Assembly: GCA_940337035.1 (NCBI GenBank) | Contig: CALNHX010005300.1 | Coordinates: 45,551 to 109,550 of the forward strand | Length of the DNA stretch: 64,000 nt | Direction of reading: 5' to 3' | From: Agriotes lineatus | Taxonomy: Eukaryota; Arthropoda; Insecta; Coleoptera; Elateridae | In this document: positions 12,058 through 21,295 of the stretch, in pieces | How positions within the stretch are numbered: the stretch's first letter is position 1 | Layout: every line of letters starts with the position of its first letter | Program-made: the position numbers and the translations under genes | The notes under the pieces: generated by a model | Told to the model about the DNA's origin: nothing | Database searches by the model: none | Seen by the model: only the letters and a program-made list of their open reading frames with translations

Positions 12058-12719
12058 TTTGAGTGCTACTGAGAAATATCGACATTCAAATTAATATAGA
12101 AAATGATACGCGCGAGTTAATAAGACTAGGAAAGTATCAACAAAATAAAATGAGACCAGTGCTGATGGAATTAAATACGTTAAGTCAAAAGAATCAAGAC
12201 TTATAAGATACGGAAGAACAGTTAGCTAAAGCTCCCCACAGAACATAATTGATGAAAAATCAAAAAGAACAAATTTAAGTGATTCAAAAAACTGTTGCTA
12301 AATAAACCCGAAGTACAAAAACCAGATGACGACCGCTACAATTTAAGGACTTGCGATTATGAAATTTTAAATAAAAAAGCAGAAATAAACACGAAAGTTA
12401 TCAAATTTTTTGAATGCTGGAATGTTAGTAAGGAAAACCAACCAAATAATAAAGGAAATGGACAAATACAGAATAGATATATTAGGTCTGAGTGAAACAA
12501 GATGGGTTGAAACGGCAAATGCAGGTTAGAACAGGATAAATGGATTCTATAGTCAGGGAAAATAGAAGAGGGAGTAAAGTACGAATACGGCGTAGCAATA
12601 TTAATGAGCGTAGAGGCAAAAAGGTCACTAATAGAGTAGGAATGCATATCTGAGAGAATGATAACAGCTAGGTTTAGAACAAAAACCTTTAATATTACAA
12701 TTATAAATATATTGTAATA

Positions 12720-14203
12720 CATGATACAGGAAGCGTAATCATATTAAAGAAATATTTTAAAAAATGAACTAATAAATTTGAACAGTTACAATAATTAAAT
12801 CTTAATGGATATAAAATTTTAGATTTCAATGAAGAAAGTAGTAATAGAAACAGAGCTCTTGTTGCGTTATTCATTGTGATTCATTAAATACTGGTAAGCT
12901 AATTTGAATGTATTGAAATTAATAGTTGGATATAATAAAATCAAACCAAAGTTACATTGACAATTGTGTTTGTTAAGCAAATTTTGTATTAGTATTATTA
13001 AAAAAATAACTAAAATAGTGTGCATAAATAATCGTTACTATTAGATATAAAAATTTGTTTAAAACAGTTACGTAAATAGAACTCAAGAAAGCAGATGTAA
13101 TGTAAATTTGGCTAAAGCAATATTGAAAATAAAACGAATTTCTGCTTGATTTTATATAATTTGAACATGGTAATATGAAGTGGTGGATGAGAAGTTATTA
13201 ATACAAGTTATTTGAATATTGGAATACAAGAAATAATAATAGTTGATGGAGATTGGATTTATTGGTACAAGCGACATAAGAAGAGATAATTTTACAATAA
13301 TTATTAATTAATTTGGATACTTGGTGCATGGTGCTTGAGACGTCTGAGTATCTGAAAATAAATGGGACAAAGTTATAATTGGAATCAATCAAAGGAGACA
13401 AACTTACCAGGACAACAGATCGTGTGATGAGGATATCTGGGGGTTGCTGATAGCTGTGATGGTTGTATCCAGAAAGAGCAGTAGCAGCTAGGAGGATCAG
13501 GAACTTACAGCAGAGACCAGGACGGAAGAAAGGAGCCGGGTAGTTGTTTGGTTTTGACGGAGCCGGTAGAATATTGACAGGGCTTGTATCTGTGGTGAAG
13601 ATATCCAGGAGGACTAATAGCTGTGATGGTTGTATCCAGAAAGAGCAGTAGCAGCTAGGAGGAACAGTGATATCTAGAACGAGTCAGACTGGATTTTGGA
13701 GCCGACATCAGTTTGACAGGTAAAAAAGGGGTTTGCTGTTGCTGAATGCTGTGGTTTGTTCGAGACGGAATACAGTGGTGAGTGTTGTTTTTGGTGAGGA
13801 CATAAGCAACTAATACAGGTTTGTTAAGATAAGTTAATAAATAAATGTTGAATAACTATCAATTTTGAAAGCAAGTGACATAAACTGAGGTTAATAATTG
13901 CATAACGTATTTGAATGGTAGTAAATGTCAATGTGAGATACATTTGTCAGTACACCTTGTTGAATTAATTTGAAAGTCAAGTTTGACATTTAACGTCATT
14001 GATAGTCAGAGAATTTAAGGTTAAAATTTTTAATGCTTCAAAAAGTAGCAGACTAGATTTGATGAACCCAGCCCTGAAAAATAAGAGTTTGCGATAAAAA
14101 AGTAAATATCATTGTGATATTTAATTAATTCAAAGAGTCATGGCATAGTTTACGTGGTAAGCTATAACATAATAAATGGTTGATTATCTAAAGTAATACA
14201 TGC
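12720..14203. other. Unassigned insertion inside the LINE endonuclease
   Basis: Sequence between the two halves of the LINE endonuclease, so it entered after the LINE. It is AT-rich with no credible ORF. It contains a direct repeat at about 13430-13670. No terminal repeats or coding signature identify its class. Confidence 0.45.
13430..13670. repeat. Direct repeat, two near-identical 70-bp units 168 bp apart
   Basis: The unit containing ATAGCTGTGATGGTTGTATC and CAGAAAGAGCAGTAGCAGCT occurs at about 13432-13500 and again at about 13600-13670. The shared core of roughly 45 bp appears identical, with diverged flanks. GC content is higher than the surroundings. It could be subrepeats of a transposon 5' UTR or long terminal repeat; class not recognised. 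Confidence 0.6.
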
Positions 14204-14699
14204 TTGGCATTTAAAAGGTGTGTCATAGCAATATATACGCCAACAAACGCGGACGATCAAGAAGATAAGAATATATTTTATGAACAATTACAAAAAACAT
14301 ATTACCAGATCAGACATACCTATAAAAAAAACATTATAGTATTAATGGGTGATACGAATGCTAAAATAGGAAGAGACAATACTGAAAGAGAACAAATAAT
14401 GGGCAAAGAAGGAGTAGGTAAAACAAATAAAATTGGGAAATTATTTTTAGATTTCTGTACAACAAATAACCTTGTTATAGGAGCAGATGTTGGATCAGAC
14501 CATGCGCTTGTCAGGACGAAGTTTAGAATTAAGCTTAAAGCGAGAAATAATGTAAACCATAGAAGAAGGAAATATAATATATTAAAGACGAGGAAACTCA
14601 AAAAAATTTTGAAAAACAAAAGTAAAACCAGAAGACTAAAACGAATAAACAGTATGAATATGAAACAGTTATGGGAAACCTACAAAGAAATAAAAATTG

Positions 14700-14826
14700 T
14701 TTTGAGTTGCCCAAATAAGCTCGTCACGATTTTGAGGTCGAAAATCGTCCCTATAAATCTTTTTTACCATATAACCCCAAATGTTCTCGACCCTTGCCGT
14801 ATGCACAGGGGAATTGTCCTATTAAA
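14700..14826 (-). pseudogene. Tc1-like transposase C-terminal scrap
   Basis: The minus-strand reading DNSPVHTARVENIWGYMVKK then IYRDDFRPQNRDELIWATQN matches Tc1/mariner transposases around the second catalytic Asp (Q-DN-P-H) and the -ENLWG---- helix. The block between them, including the expected third acidic residue region, is deleted. It lies immediately left of a hairpin repeat at 14846. Confidence 0.55.
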
Positions 14827-14845
14827 AAAATTTATATAGATGCAT

Positions 14846-15013
14846 TATTAGCTGGGCATAGACACGCACTTTTTCCTGCGGGAATGAACGTAACACACCA
14901 GACGTGCAGGAAAAACCGTCTGTGTATGGGTATCTGCACCTGCCGCGCCACACTCCGGTTTTGAGTGCCACAGATCTGGACACGCTTTTTCCTTTGCAGG
15001 GCCCATACACACA
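14846..15013. repeat. Hairpin MITE with CATAGACAC-type ends, copy 1
   Basis: It begins with GGGCATAGACACGCACTTTTT and closes with a matching inverted end near CATACACACACG. GC-rich interior. A related copy at about 19848-20008 has clearer ends (GCCATAGACACACAC and GTGTCTATGGC). Both copies sit against a Tc1-like transposase scrap. No coding capacity. Confidence 0.4.
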
Positions 15014-15597
15014 CGTATTTTACTGTCGCAGTTTTGTTTGGCCCGTGTACTTTGGCTAAGGTGGTCAGTTAGTTTGATTCAGCAATATTAGGAAGCGCAG
15101 AAATGAATAAAGGATACCTAACAGAATTTATTGAAATATACAGCCTGTTTTAAACGAAGTGTGCGCTATTGCTAACTTCTTCATTATTGGACGTACGATA
15201 TCGGTTAAATTAGCAAACTAGTAACATTTTTTCTGTTCATTAGAATGGCGAAAACAGAAAAACAATTGAACATCGCCTTCTCGAGAAATTTGGAAAAGTT
15301 TAGTTTTGTTAAATGGAACACCCTGTATATTTTTATATAAAACGATTGAAAATCTTGATCTAAACATAAAAGTTCATATAAGGTGCGGGCCTAAAACTAA
15401 CAATAACCGAGTTATTACAACTTCTTACTTTTAGACAAGGTGGCTGTGTATTTCTGACATATGTACATAAAATTGTTTTGTTTCAATAATTACTTGCTTT
15501 GTTGTCACTCTGCAAGTGTCGTTTATATTTAAATAAAACAGATAACTAAATTTGCTTAGTGTTTCTCTAGTTCGTTTTTGCAAATACCTATTGTAAG

Positions 15598-17242
15598 ATG
15601 CCGTTTACTCATTCAGAAAGATGTGATATGTTAGAGGCATATCTTCTTTGTCGAAAAAACACTTCCGTTGCACTGGAACACTACCAGCAAAGATTTCCTG
15701 AACGTAATTTTTTGGACAGAAGATATTTCCTGAGGCTTTATAAAAAATTTAGAAATAATGAAACAGTTTTTAAAAAAGCAGTTAGTAATAAACAATTCAT
15801 TTTAAGTGAAAACACAGAATTAGACGTTTTGGCTTATTTCGAAAGTCATAAAGACAACTCTACCAGAGATGCAGCAAGGGACAGTAGTTTGAATGTATTG
15901 TTACGATCCTGAGGGCCGAGGGATGGATGAGTCAGCAGCCTTGGCGATTAATACGCGAGCGTTCCAGAGCTTCTCGAAGGGGCTGCAGAAATATGAGTCA
16001 CAGCGGTCGAATGCTCGGGAAGCGCCCTTACAGCCAGGTGCAACGGACACTCACGCTTTCAGGGACGCGCTCGAGGGCAACAAACGCGGATGCGTCATGC
16101 GGTTTCTAGAAGAGTCTAGCGAACGCGCGGTTAGTCGAGAAAGGGATTACCTGAAATATAAATACACGCCCGCATGAATAGCGGGCAGTTCGAATTCAGC
16201 ATCAGAGCGGCGAGCTCCCAGATAAATAAAACGCGTGAAATAAATAAATAGATGACCAGATAAATAGAAATACATCGTTAGTGTTTAAGAGTGATATAAA
16301 TAAATAATAATAGTTGTTAGAAATAGTGCCGTAGTTTAAAAGTAATTTGTGTTCTGCTTCATAATTCTCGTGTGTTTGTAAATAACAATAATTAATCCAA
16401 TAGTGTGTAAATAAATATTTGAACCCATGTTCGTCGTATGATTTTAAATAGCCCGAACGTTAAGAACGTAACAGTATCTATGATTTGGAGAATTTTGAAA
16501 AAATATAAGTTCACACCTTATAAATATCGACGGGTTCAGACGTTAGTGCCTGGAGATGCTGAAAGAAGACATACTTTTTGCCGATGGTTAATAGATGCAT
16601 ACAATAGGGGAAATCAAAACTTATTGAAACGCATTTTTTGGAGTGATGAAGCTAATTTTTCAAATAGGGGCATGTTCAGTTCGAAAAATATGCACTACTG
16701 GTCACAGGAAAACTTATTTCTAAATAATCCTAGAAATCCACAAACACAATTTAGCGTTAATGTTTGGTGTGGATTAATTAAGTAAGATAATTGGACCAAT
16801 TTTTTATGAAGGTTCTTTGACAGGCAGAAGATATGTTGATTTAATATTGTCTGAAGTATTAGAAGAATATTTAGATGATTTGAACCTATTAGCTCGCCAA
16901 AACATTTATTTTCAACAAGATGGAGCTCCCCCCCATCAGTTTCACGAAGTACGAATAATTCTAGAGAGATTATTTGAAGAAAGATGGATTTCAACAAATG
17001 GCCCGATTCGTTGGCCACCAAGATCTCCTGACTTAACCCCATTAGATTTTTTCTTTTGGGGTTATGTAAAAGACGAAATCTACAAAATGAGATACGCCAA
17101 CTTGGATGAACTAAAAAATAATCTTAGACGCATTGTAGCATCTACTGATGGGAGAACTGTTTTAAAGACAACAAATTCCGTGCTTAAGAGAGCTCAAAAA
17201 TGTATTACACAAAATGGAGATGTGTTTGAACATTTGTTATAA
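15598..17242 (+). pseudogene. DD41D Tc1/mariner transposase, disrupted
   Basis: The N-terminal part (15598-15898) begins MPFTHSERCDMLEAY and contains the paired-like helix-turn-helix STRDAARDSSLN. After the insert (15899-16435) the frame resumes near 16438 and reads MIWRILKKYKFTPYKYRR, then IFWSDEANF with the first catalytic Asp. A frameshift near 16783 follows WCGLIK. The last segment (16790-17242) carries FQQDGAPPH (second Asp) and RSPDLTPLDFFFWGY (third Asp), ending QNGDVFEHLL. All three acidic residues are preserved, but two lesions prevent expression. Confidence 0.85.
15899..16435 (+). mobile_element. Solo-LTR-like insertion in the mariner transposase
   Basis: It starts TGTTACGATCC, a common beginning of Ty3/Gypsy LTRs. 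It is bordered by GTAT on both sides (15895-15898 and 16436-16439), a 4-bp duplication typical of Gypsy integration. It is far more GC-rich in its first 300 bp than its surroundings, has a TATA-like TATAAATA at about 16158 and an AATAAA-type signal near 16410. The 3' terminus (GTTCGTC) lacks the usual CA, so the call is provisional. No internal coding region, hence solo. Open frames at 15893-16177 are incidental. Confidence 0.55.
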
Positions 17243-17676
17243 AATAATTTTTTTAGTAATAGGTTTTTTCTTTTAGTGAGTTGTTTTTTAATTGTCTAAT
17301 AAATGATGTTATTTAGATTTATTTACAATGTTTATTTAAACATAAATTTTATTTTATGGATACACGGCCACCTCGTCTAAAAGAAAATAATTGGAATAAC
17401 TCGGTCATTTTCAGTTTTATGCCCGCACCTTATATAAACTTTTATGTTTAGATCACGAATTTCAATTGTTTTATATAAAAATATACAGGGTGTTCCATTT
17501 AACAAAAGTAAACTTTTCCAAATTTCTCGAGAATGCGATGTTCAATAATTGTTTTTCTGTTTTCGCCTTTCTAATCAACGGAAAAAAATGCCACTAGTTT
17601 GCTAATTTAACCGATATCGTACGTCCAATAATAAAGAAGTTAGCAATAGTGCACACTTCGTTTAAAACAGGCTGTA

Positions 17677-17975
17677 TAGGCAACATTCAGCGTTATGGAA
17701 GATTAAGTCGAAGGATTACGTAAACCGAAATTTGAAAAATGCTTTCATTGTCAGCAAAAATTACAATTTAAAAGCGGATCGTGACGCAGTAGTAAAAAAA
17801 ACAGTTTATTAGGTGCTCGTTTCAAAAGGAATTTTAAAAAGTCCAAACTTCGAAACGCACTGGAACCTCTCCCGACGATATATTATACAGTGCTTTCGTA
17901 AAGTAGGGAATAAATTCGATAACAATTCAAGGAATAACTTTCGGAAAAAACGCTGAGACCCGTCGATTTTTATTT
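17677..17975. other. Unassigned AT-rich spacer
   Basis: About 300 bp between the mariner-like element and the next TIR element. No reading frame, repeat or motif was recognised. It may represent older insertion-site sequence. Confidence 0.35.
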
Positions 17976-19016
17976 TTATTTGCGCATTTTTTCATATAAA
18001 ATGCATACATACAGAGTGATCCGCGTAGAAGATATGACGTCATCGATGTTTTTTTAAAGGCAACCAACTTTTTTTATTACGGAATTTGATAGAACATATT
18101 TTTTTACTTACGCTCACATGAGTTTTGCGAATAGGTCACATGCCAAAAATTAAGAAAAAAACTATTTTAAAATTGTAAAATATTAAATTTAATTTTGGGA
18201 AGTATGATTTTACGTTTTTATCAATGGCAGCAATCAATAAAAATCTGGTGTGATACACTCACACAACTTCCTTTTACAGTGATCTTATAATTAGTCAAAA
18301 ATTTCATTTTTAATTTTTAACCATTTGTTAAAAATTTTCAAAAATTACAAATTCTACAAAAACGGTACAAAATCGAGTGTTAGTTGAAGAGACAAATTTT
18401 CTCTAGAATTTTAAGGTGAATTCAAAAATGTAATAATATACCGGGTGTTTTATTTAAAATAGGAGTTAATAAAAAAATAGAAAAAAAAACTAAAGAAACC
18501 CACTTTAGAAGTATTCAATTGGAAAATCACCTATCTCACATCAATACACATTAAAAATTTAAGAAAAATGTAAAGTTTAAAAAAAATCGCTAGAGCCGTT
18601 TTTGAAAAAATCGAAAAAAACTGAAAAATTACAAGAATAAACACCTACTTCCGGTTATGCGATTTTCTCCAAAAGCTTGCTGTCTCATCTACATAGTACA
18701 CAAAACTTATATATGAAGTTTCAACGCCATACCTCTTTTCGTTTTTGAGATATTCTGTTCACAGACAACACACACACACAGACACACAGACAGACCAATG
18801 AAAAAAAATATGTTTTTTGGGTTCAGGGGACTCTGAAACGTGAAGATCTGTTGAAAACTCAATTTAGAATTTTTGGGGTGAATCCAATACTTCCTTTATT
18901 GTAAAAGGAAGTAAAAAGGGGGTTGTCATGTAAAAAAATACATCAAAGACGTCGTACCTCCTACGAGGGTCACCGTGTATGTATAGATTTTATTCGAAAA
19001 AATGCGCAAATAATAG
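17976..19016. mobile_element. Non-autonomous TIR element carrying a DINE-1-like insert
   Basis: Inverted ends of about 95-100 bp: the left reads TTATTTGCGCATTTTTTCAT, GTGATCCGCGTAGAAGATA and GACGTCATCGATG. The right end (18920-19016) read on the other strand gives the same order with point differences, ending ATTTGCGCATTTTTTCGA. Only about 180 bp of its own interior remain, followed by a complete DINE-1-like copy (18244-18917). No transposase. Superfamily unassigned; target duplication not resolved. Confidence 0.6.
18244..18917 (+). mobile_element. DINE-1/HINE-like repeat, copy 2
   Basis: Near full-length copy beginning TCTGGTGTGATACACTCACA, with the (CACA)/(CAGA) microsatellite at about 18766-18797 and the 3' hairpin CTTCCTTTATTGTAAAAGGA. 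It is inserted inside the TIR element at 17976-19016, giving the relative order: TIR element first, this repeat second. Confidence 0.65.
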
Positions 19017-19029
19017 TAATTAACGTATT

Positions 19030-19140
19030 TAGAGGGGTAACCCAGTCTTAACATTCGAGCATATTTTTACCACTCGAGCAAGCGCAGCGAAGCGAGAGTG
19101 GTAATTTATGTGAGAAATGTTAAGACGGTTACCCCTGGAA
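19030..19140. repeat. Palindromic hairpin with CGAAGCGAG centre
   Basis: The arms AGGGGTAACCCAGTCTTAAC and GTTAAGACGGTTACCCCT pair across about 110 bp. Inner arms TTACCACTCGAG and CGAGAGTGGTAA flank a CAAGCGCAGCGAAG loop. No coding capacity. The layout (long arms with a CGAG...CGAAG...CGAG centre) recurs in other palindromes of the window (52650, 57606). Confidence 0.6.
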
Positions 19141-19847
19141 ATGCGTTCATTGCTTTATTGTTCATAGAGGCAATAATTTTGAATCAATAATAATTACTAA
19201 AAACTGCTAAATCAAAATCGGACTATCATAAATATGTGTGATGTTGCTATAGTTACTGTCGTAAACAAAATAAAAATCTTAAAATGGAAACTCAAAACGA
19301 GTTCCTTGTTATCCCGGATGAAATTAAAAAGATTGCCGCCTCCGCCACGTAGGAAATTGTCCCTTCGAGTGGATGCATGTTAAATGTATCTTAACATTCG
19401 AGGACGCGATCCTGTTAACAAATTTATCCACCACTTTACGAAAGCACTGTATATGTACCGCGCTTGTGGTATTTCGATTTTTGTTATTCACACAATTGAA
19501 CAAGAAATGTCAACAGAAATCCCTTAATTCCCGTAAAAGTTTCGTAACACTGTATTTGCCCCGTTTACTTAACCACTTTTTCTGCCATACCCTAGCTAGG
19601 CATTTTAGTATTTCTTTGCTTTAAAATTACTTGCGTGTAAATTAACGCACACACTGTTGCACGCCTCTTTCTTTGCATGTTTGCGAGCGTTTTACATATA
19701 AATATTATTATTAATATTTTTCTACACACTGGTAGTAAACGCAACCTGATGATAGTGAACGAAAATAGTTTCCACACGCCAGGAAAGTGTTGAAAATTTC
19801 AAGATTCCAGGGGCCACGCCACACGCCAGGGAAAAATGCCGGTTTTT
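19141..19847. other. Unassigned sequence
   Basis: No recognisable gene. Contains a weak partial echo of the preceding hairpin at about 19370-19430 (TTAACATTCGAGGACGCG). Otherwise unremarkable. Confidence 0.3.
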
Positions 19848-20008
19848 AGCCATAGACACACACTTTTTCATTTGCCGTTTTAAACCGGCGTTCAAAACGG
19901 CCAGAATAGAATGTCTGTCTGTGGGCAATGTCACTTTTGAAACGCCACGCATAATCCTGCCGGAAAAAGTGTGGTGTACATTATTGGCATTTTTGAATGT
20001 GTCTATGG
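19848..20008. repeat. Hairpin MITE with CATAGACAC-type ends, copy 2
   Basis: The left end GCCATAGACACACACTTTTT pairs with the right end containing GAATGTGTCTATGGC. A secondary inverted pair around AAACCGGCGTTCAAAAC lies inside. It abuts the truncated C-terminal side of a minus-strand Tc1-like transposase, as does copy 1 at 14846-15013. Confidence 0.5.
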
Positions 20009-20012
20009 CCAG

Positions 20013-20390
20013 CTATTGAGAAAGAAAAACCGTTTGGTCCAACCTGTGAAAGACAAAATCATCATTAAAAAATCTTTCTCTTGTGGATGGCATAACATCT
20101 CTCAAAACTTCGATATACTTTCGCCAGTTAAGACGGCCATCTATAACATGAAGAGCACCAGGCTCATCATTGGAGAACCAAGCCCAGACATGGACCGAAA
20201 ACCTTCCACTTTGCTGATGTTTGTGCAAATAGTTTTGTTCGAACTATTGATTTCTGGGGCTGTAAACTCTTAATCTGGCTTGTTTGCTGATTGAAGCACT
20301 TTCTCATCACTGAATATCACTTTGTTCCAGAAATCATTGTCTCGGTTGATATATTCATGGGCGAAGTACATGGGTTAAATTCAGTATACG
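20013..20390 (-). pseudogene. Tc1-like transposase fragment
   Basis: Minus-strand readings in order: RDNDFWNKVIFSDEKVLQS (first catalytic Asp), a one-base frameshift, then GRFSVHVWAWFSNDEPGAL, HVIDGRLNWRKYIEVLRDVM and ERFFNDDFVF. This is the central part of a Tc1/mariner transposase. It stops just before the expected second catalytic Asp, where the hairpin repeat at 19848-20008 begins. Dead fragment. Confidence 0.65.
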
Positions 20391-20692
20391 GTCGGGTCTA
20401 TTGCGCATGCGCTGAGAGCGGAGTATGTAAAAATGTTGTGGGTGCCGCTATCGTCTCGTAATGTTTAAAGCAATGTTGTTGCGCTCTTGGCGGTTCAGGT
20501 TATCGGTTTAGGTTAATTGTTAAGTCTTGATTAATTTATTTATGAAGCTAGCCAAAGACAAAGGTATAGTTTTACTTTATGTTGTTTATAAAATTCTTGC
20601 ATCTTATTTAAAGAACAAGTAAAAGCAAAAATGGAAAAATGAGCTAGGAGACTATCAAGATTGATTTAGAAGAGGAAGATCGGTGTTGGATG
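20391..20692 (+). pseudogene. Insertion-site sequence of the Gypsy element, possible Harbinger-like ORF scrap
   Basis: Joining the bases before 20692 to those after 26486 (one GATG removed) gives an open stretch read as EEEDRCWMKYLLLIREIQAG then SYNYKK. The spacing W-------R---G-YN loosely resembles the N-terminal conserved segment of proteins encoded by PIF/Harbinger elements. There are stops upstream and a DINE-1-like repeat downstream (26541). Identification is weak. Confidence 0.25.
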
Positions 20693-20998
20693 TGATAAAT
20701 ATTTTAAATTCAGCGTTTCGCGGGTGAGTGCTACGGAAGTGCGCCGCTAGGGGACGCGGAGTTGACGAGCGGATGTGCGGGAGGGGGAACGCGCAGTCTA
20801 TCGCCGAACGTGGAAGAACAAGCAGGTTTTGAGCGGGTGAAGACCGTTGTGTGTTTTTAAGTTGTTACAATTAAGGACACAGGACAAGTTAAGAACTTAG
20901 GTATTGAATATCGATGTGTTAGATGTGCCCCCTTATTTTTGTATTTTTTCGGAATAAAGAATATTGTCTTAAAGTGGTGAGAAAATATATCTTTAACA
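20693..20998 (+). repeat. 5' LTR of the Gypsy element
   Basis: 306 bp, TG...CA, containing a GGAATAAAGAATATTG polyadenylation-type signal near the 3' side. Appears identical over its full length to 26177-26482. Confidence 0.95.
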
Positions 20999-21295
20999 TA
21001 GTTCAGAAGTGGGATACTTCCGTGTCTGCGTGATTTCCGGGGGAAATAGAGCAGAGGGACGTGTCCACAAGTGCCCAAGGCGAGCGAAAAAGCAAGAAAA
21101 ACGGAATATTCAAGTGCTGTGGTAACGTGTCAACATGGCCGACGACGGATGGAGCGCCAGCCTGTAATTTGACCGTTAGGGGCGTGAACATCTTGTGCAT
21201 CGAGAAAGGAAGTGACGTAGCGACACGTCGACGAGAAGGGGAAAAGCGAACGTGATTGGAACATTTTACGGAAGCGAACGAAGATTCTCGAGAGG

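Larger units (their letters stand above)
10830..14640 (+). mobile_element. RTE-like LINE, decayed and split by two insertions
   Basis: ORF1 remnants: a coiled-coil-like LDALDSRLECIEDKLDKYNE (about 11208) then LEKEVHKRKIVFQAIPDEEE, interrupted at 11428 by a DINE-1-like repeat and resuming after 12057 with ENDTRELIRLGKYQQNKMRP. ORF2 endonuclease: YRIDILGLSETRW near 12463, running with internal stops to about 12715. After about 1.5 kb of foreign sequence it resumes at 14210 with VIAIYTPTNADDQEDK, MGDTNAKIG, FLDFCTTNNLVIG and SDHALV. The segment between NNLVIG and SDHALV is deleted. No reverse transcriptase follows. The motifs are those of CFDP2/RTE-type elements. Dead copy. Confidence 0.7.
15141..17674. 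mobile_element. DD41D mariner-like element with about 340-bp inverted ends
   Basis: The left end TACAGCCTGTTTTAAACGAA and the right end reading inwards as the same sequence define long terminal inverted repeats (about 15141-15475 and 17345-17674), flanked by TA on both sides (15139-15140 and 17675-17676). TA duplication is the hallmark of the IS630-Tc1-mariner superfamily. The interior encodes one transposase (15598-17242) with 41 residues between the second and third Asp, as in rosa-type DD41D elements. A 537-bp LTR-like insert interrupts the gene, so this copy is inactive. Both TIRs contain AATGGAACACCCTGTATATT, a word also seen in other repeats of this window. Confidence 0.85.

Noticed and set aside
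15893..16177. Overlapping ORFs in the GC-rich block
   Set aside because: They lie within the LTR-like insert, overlap in different frames and carry no domain.
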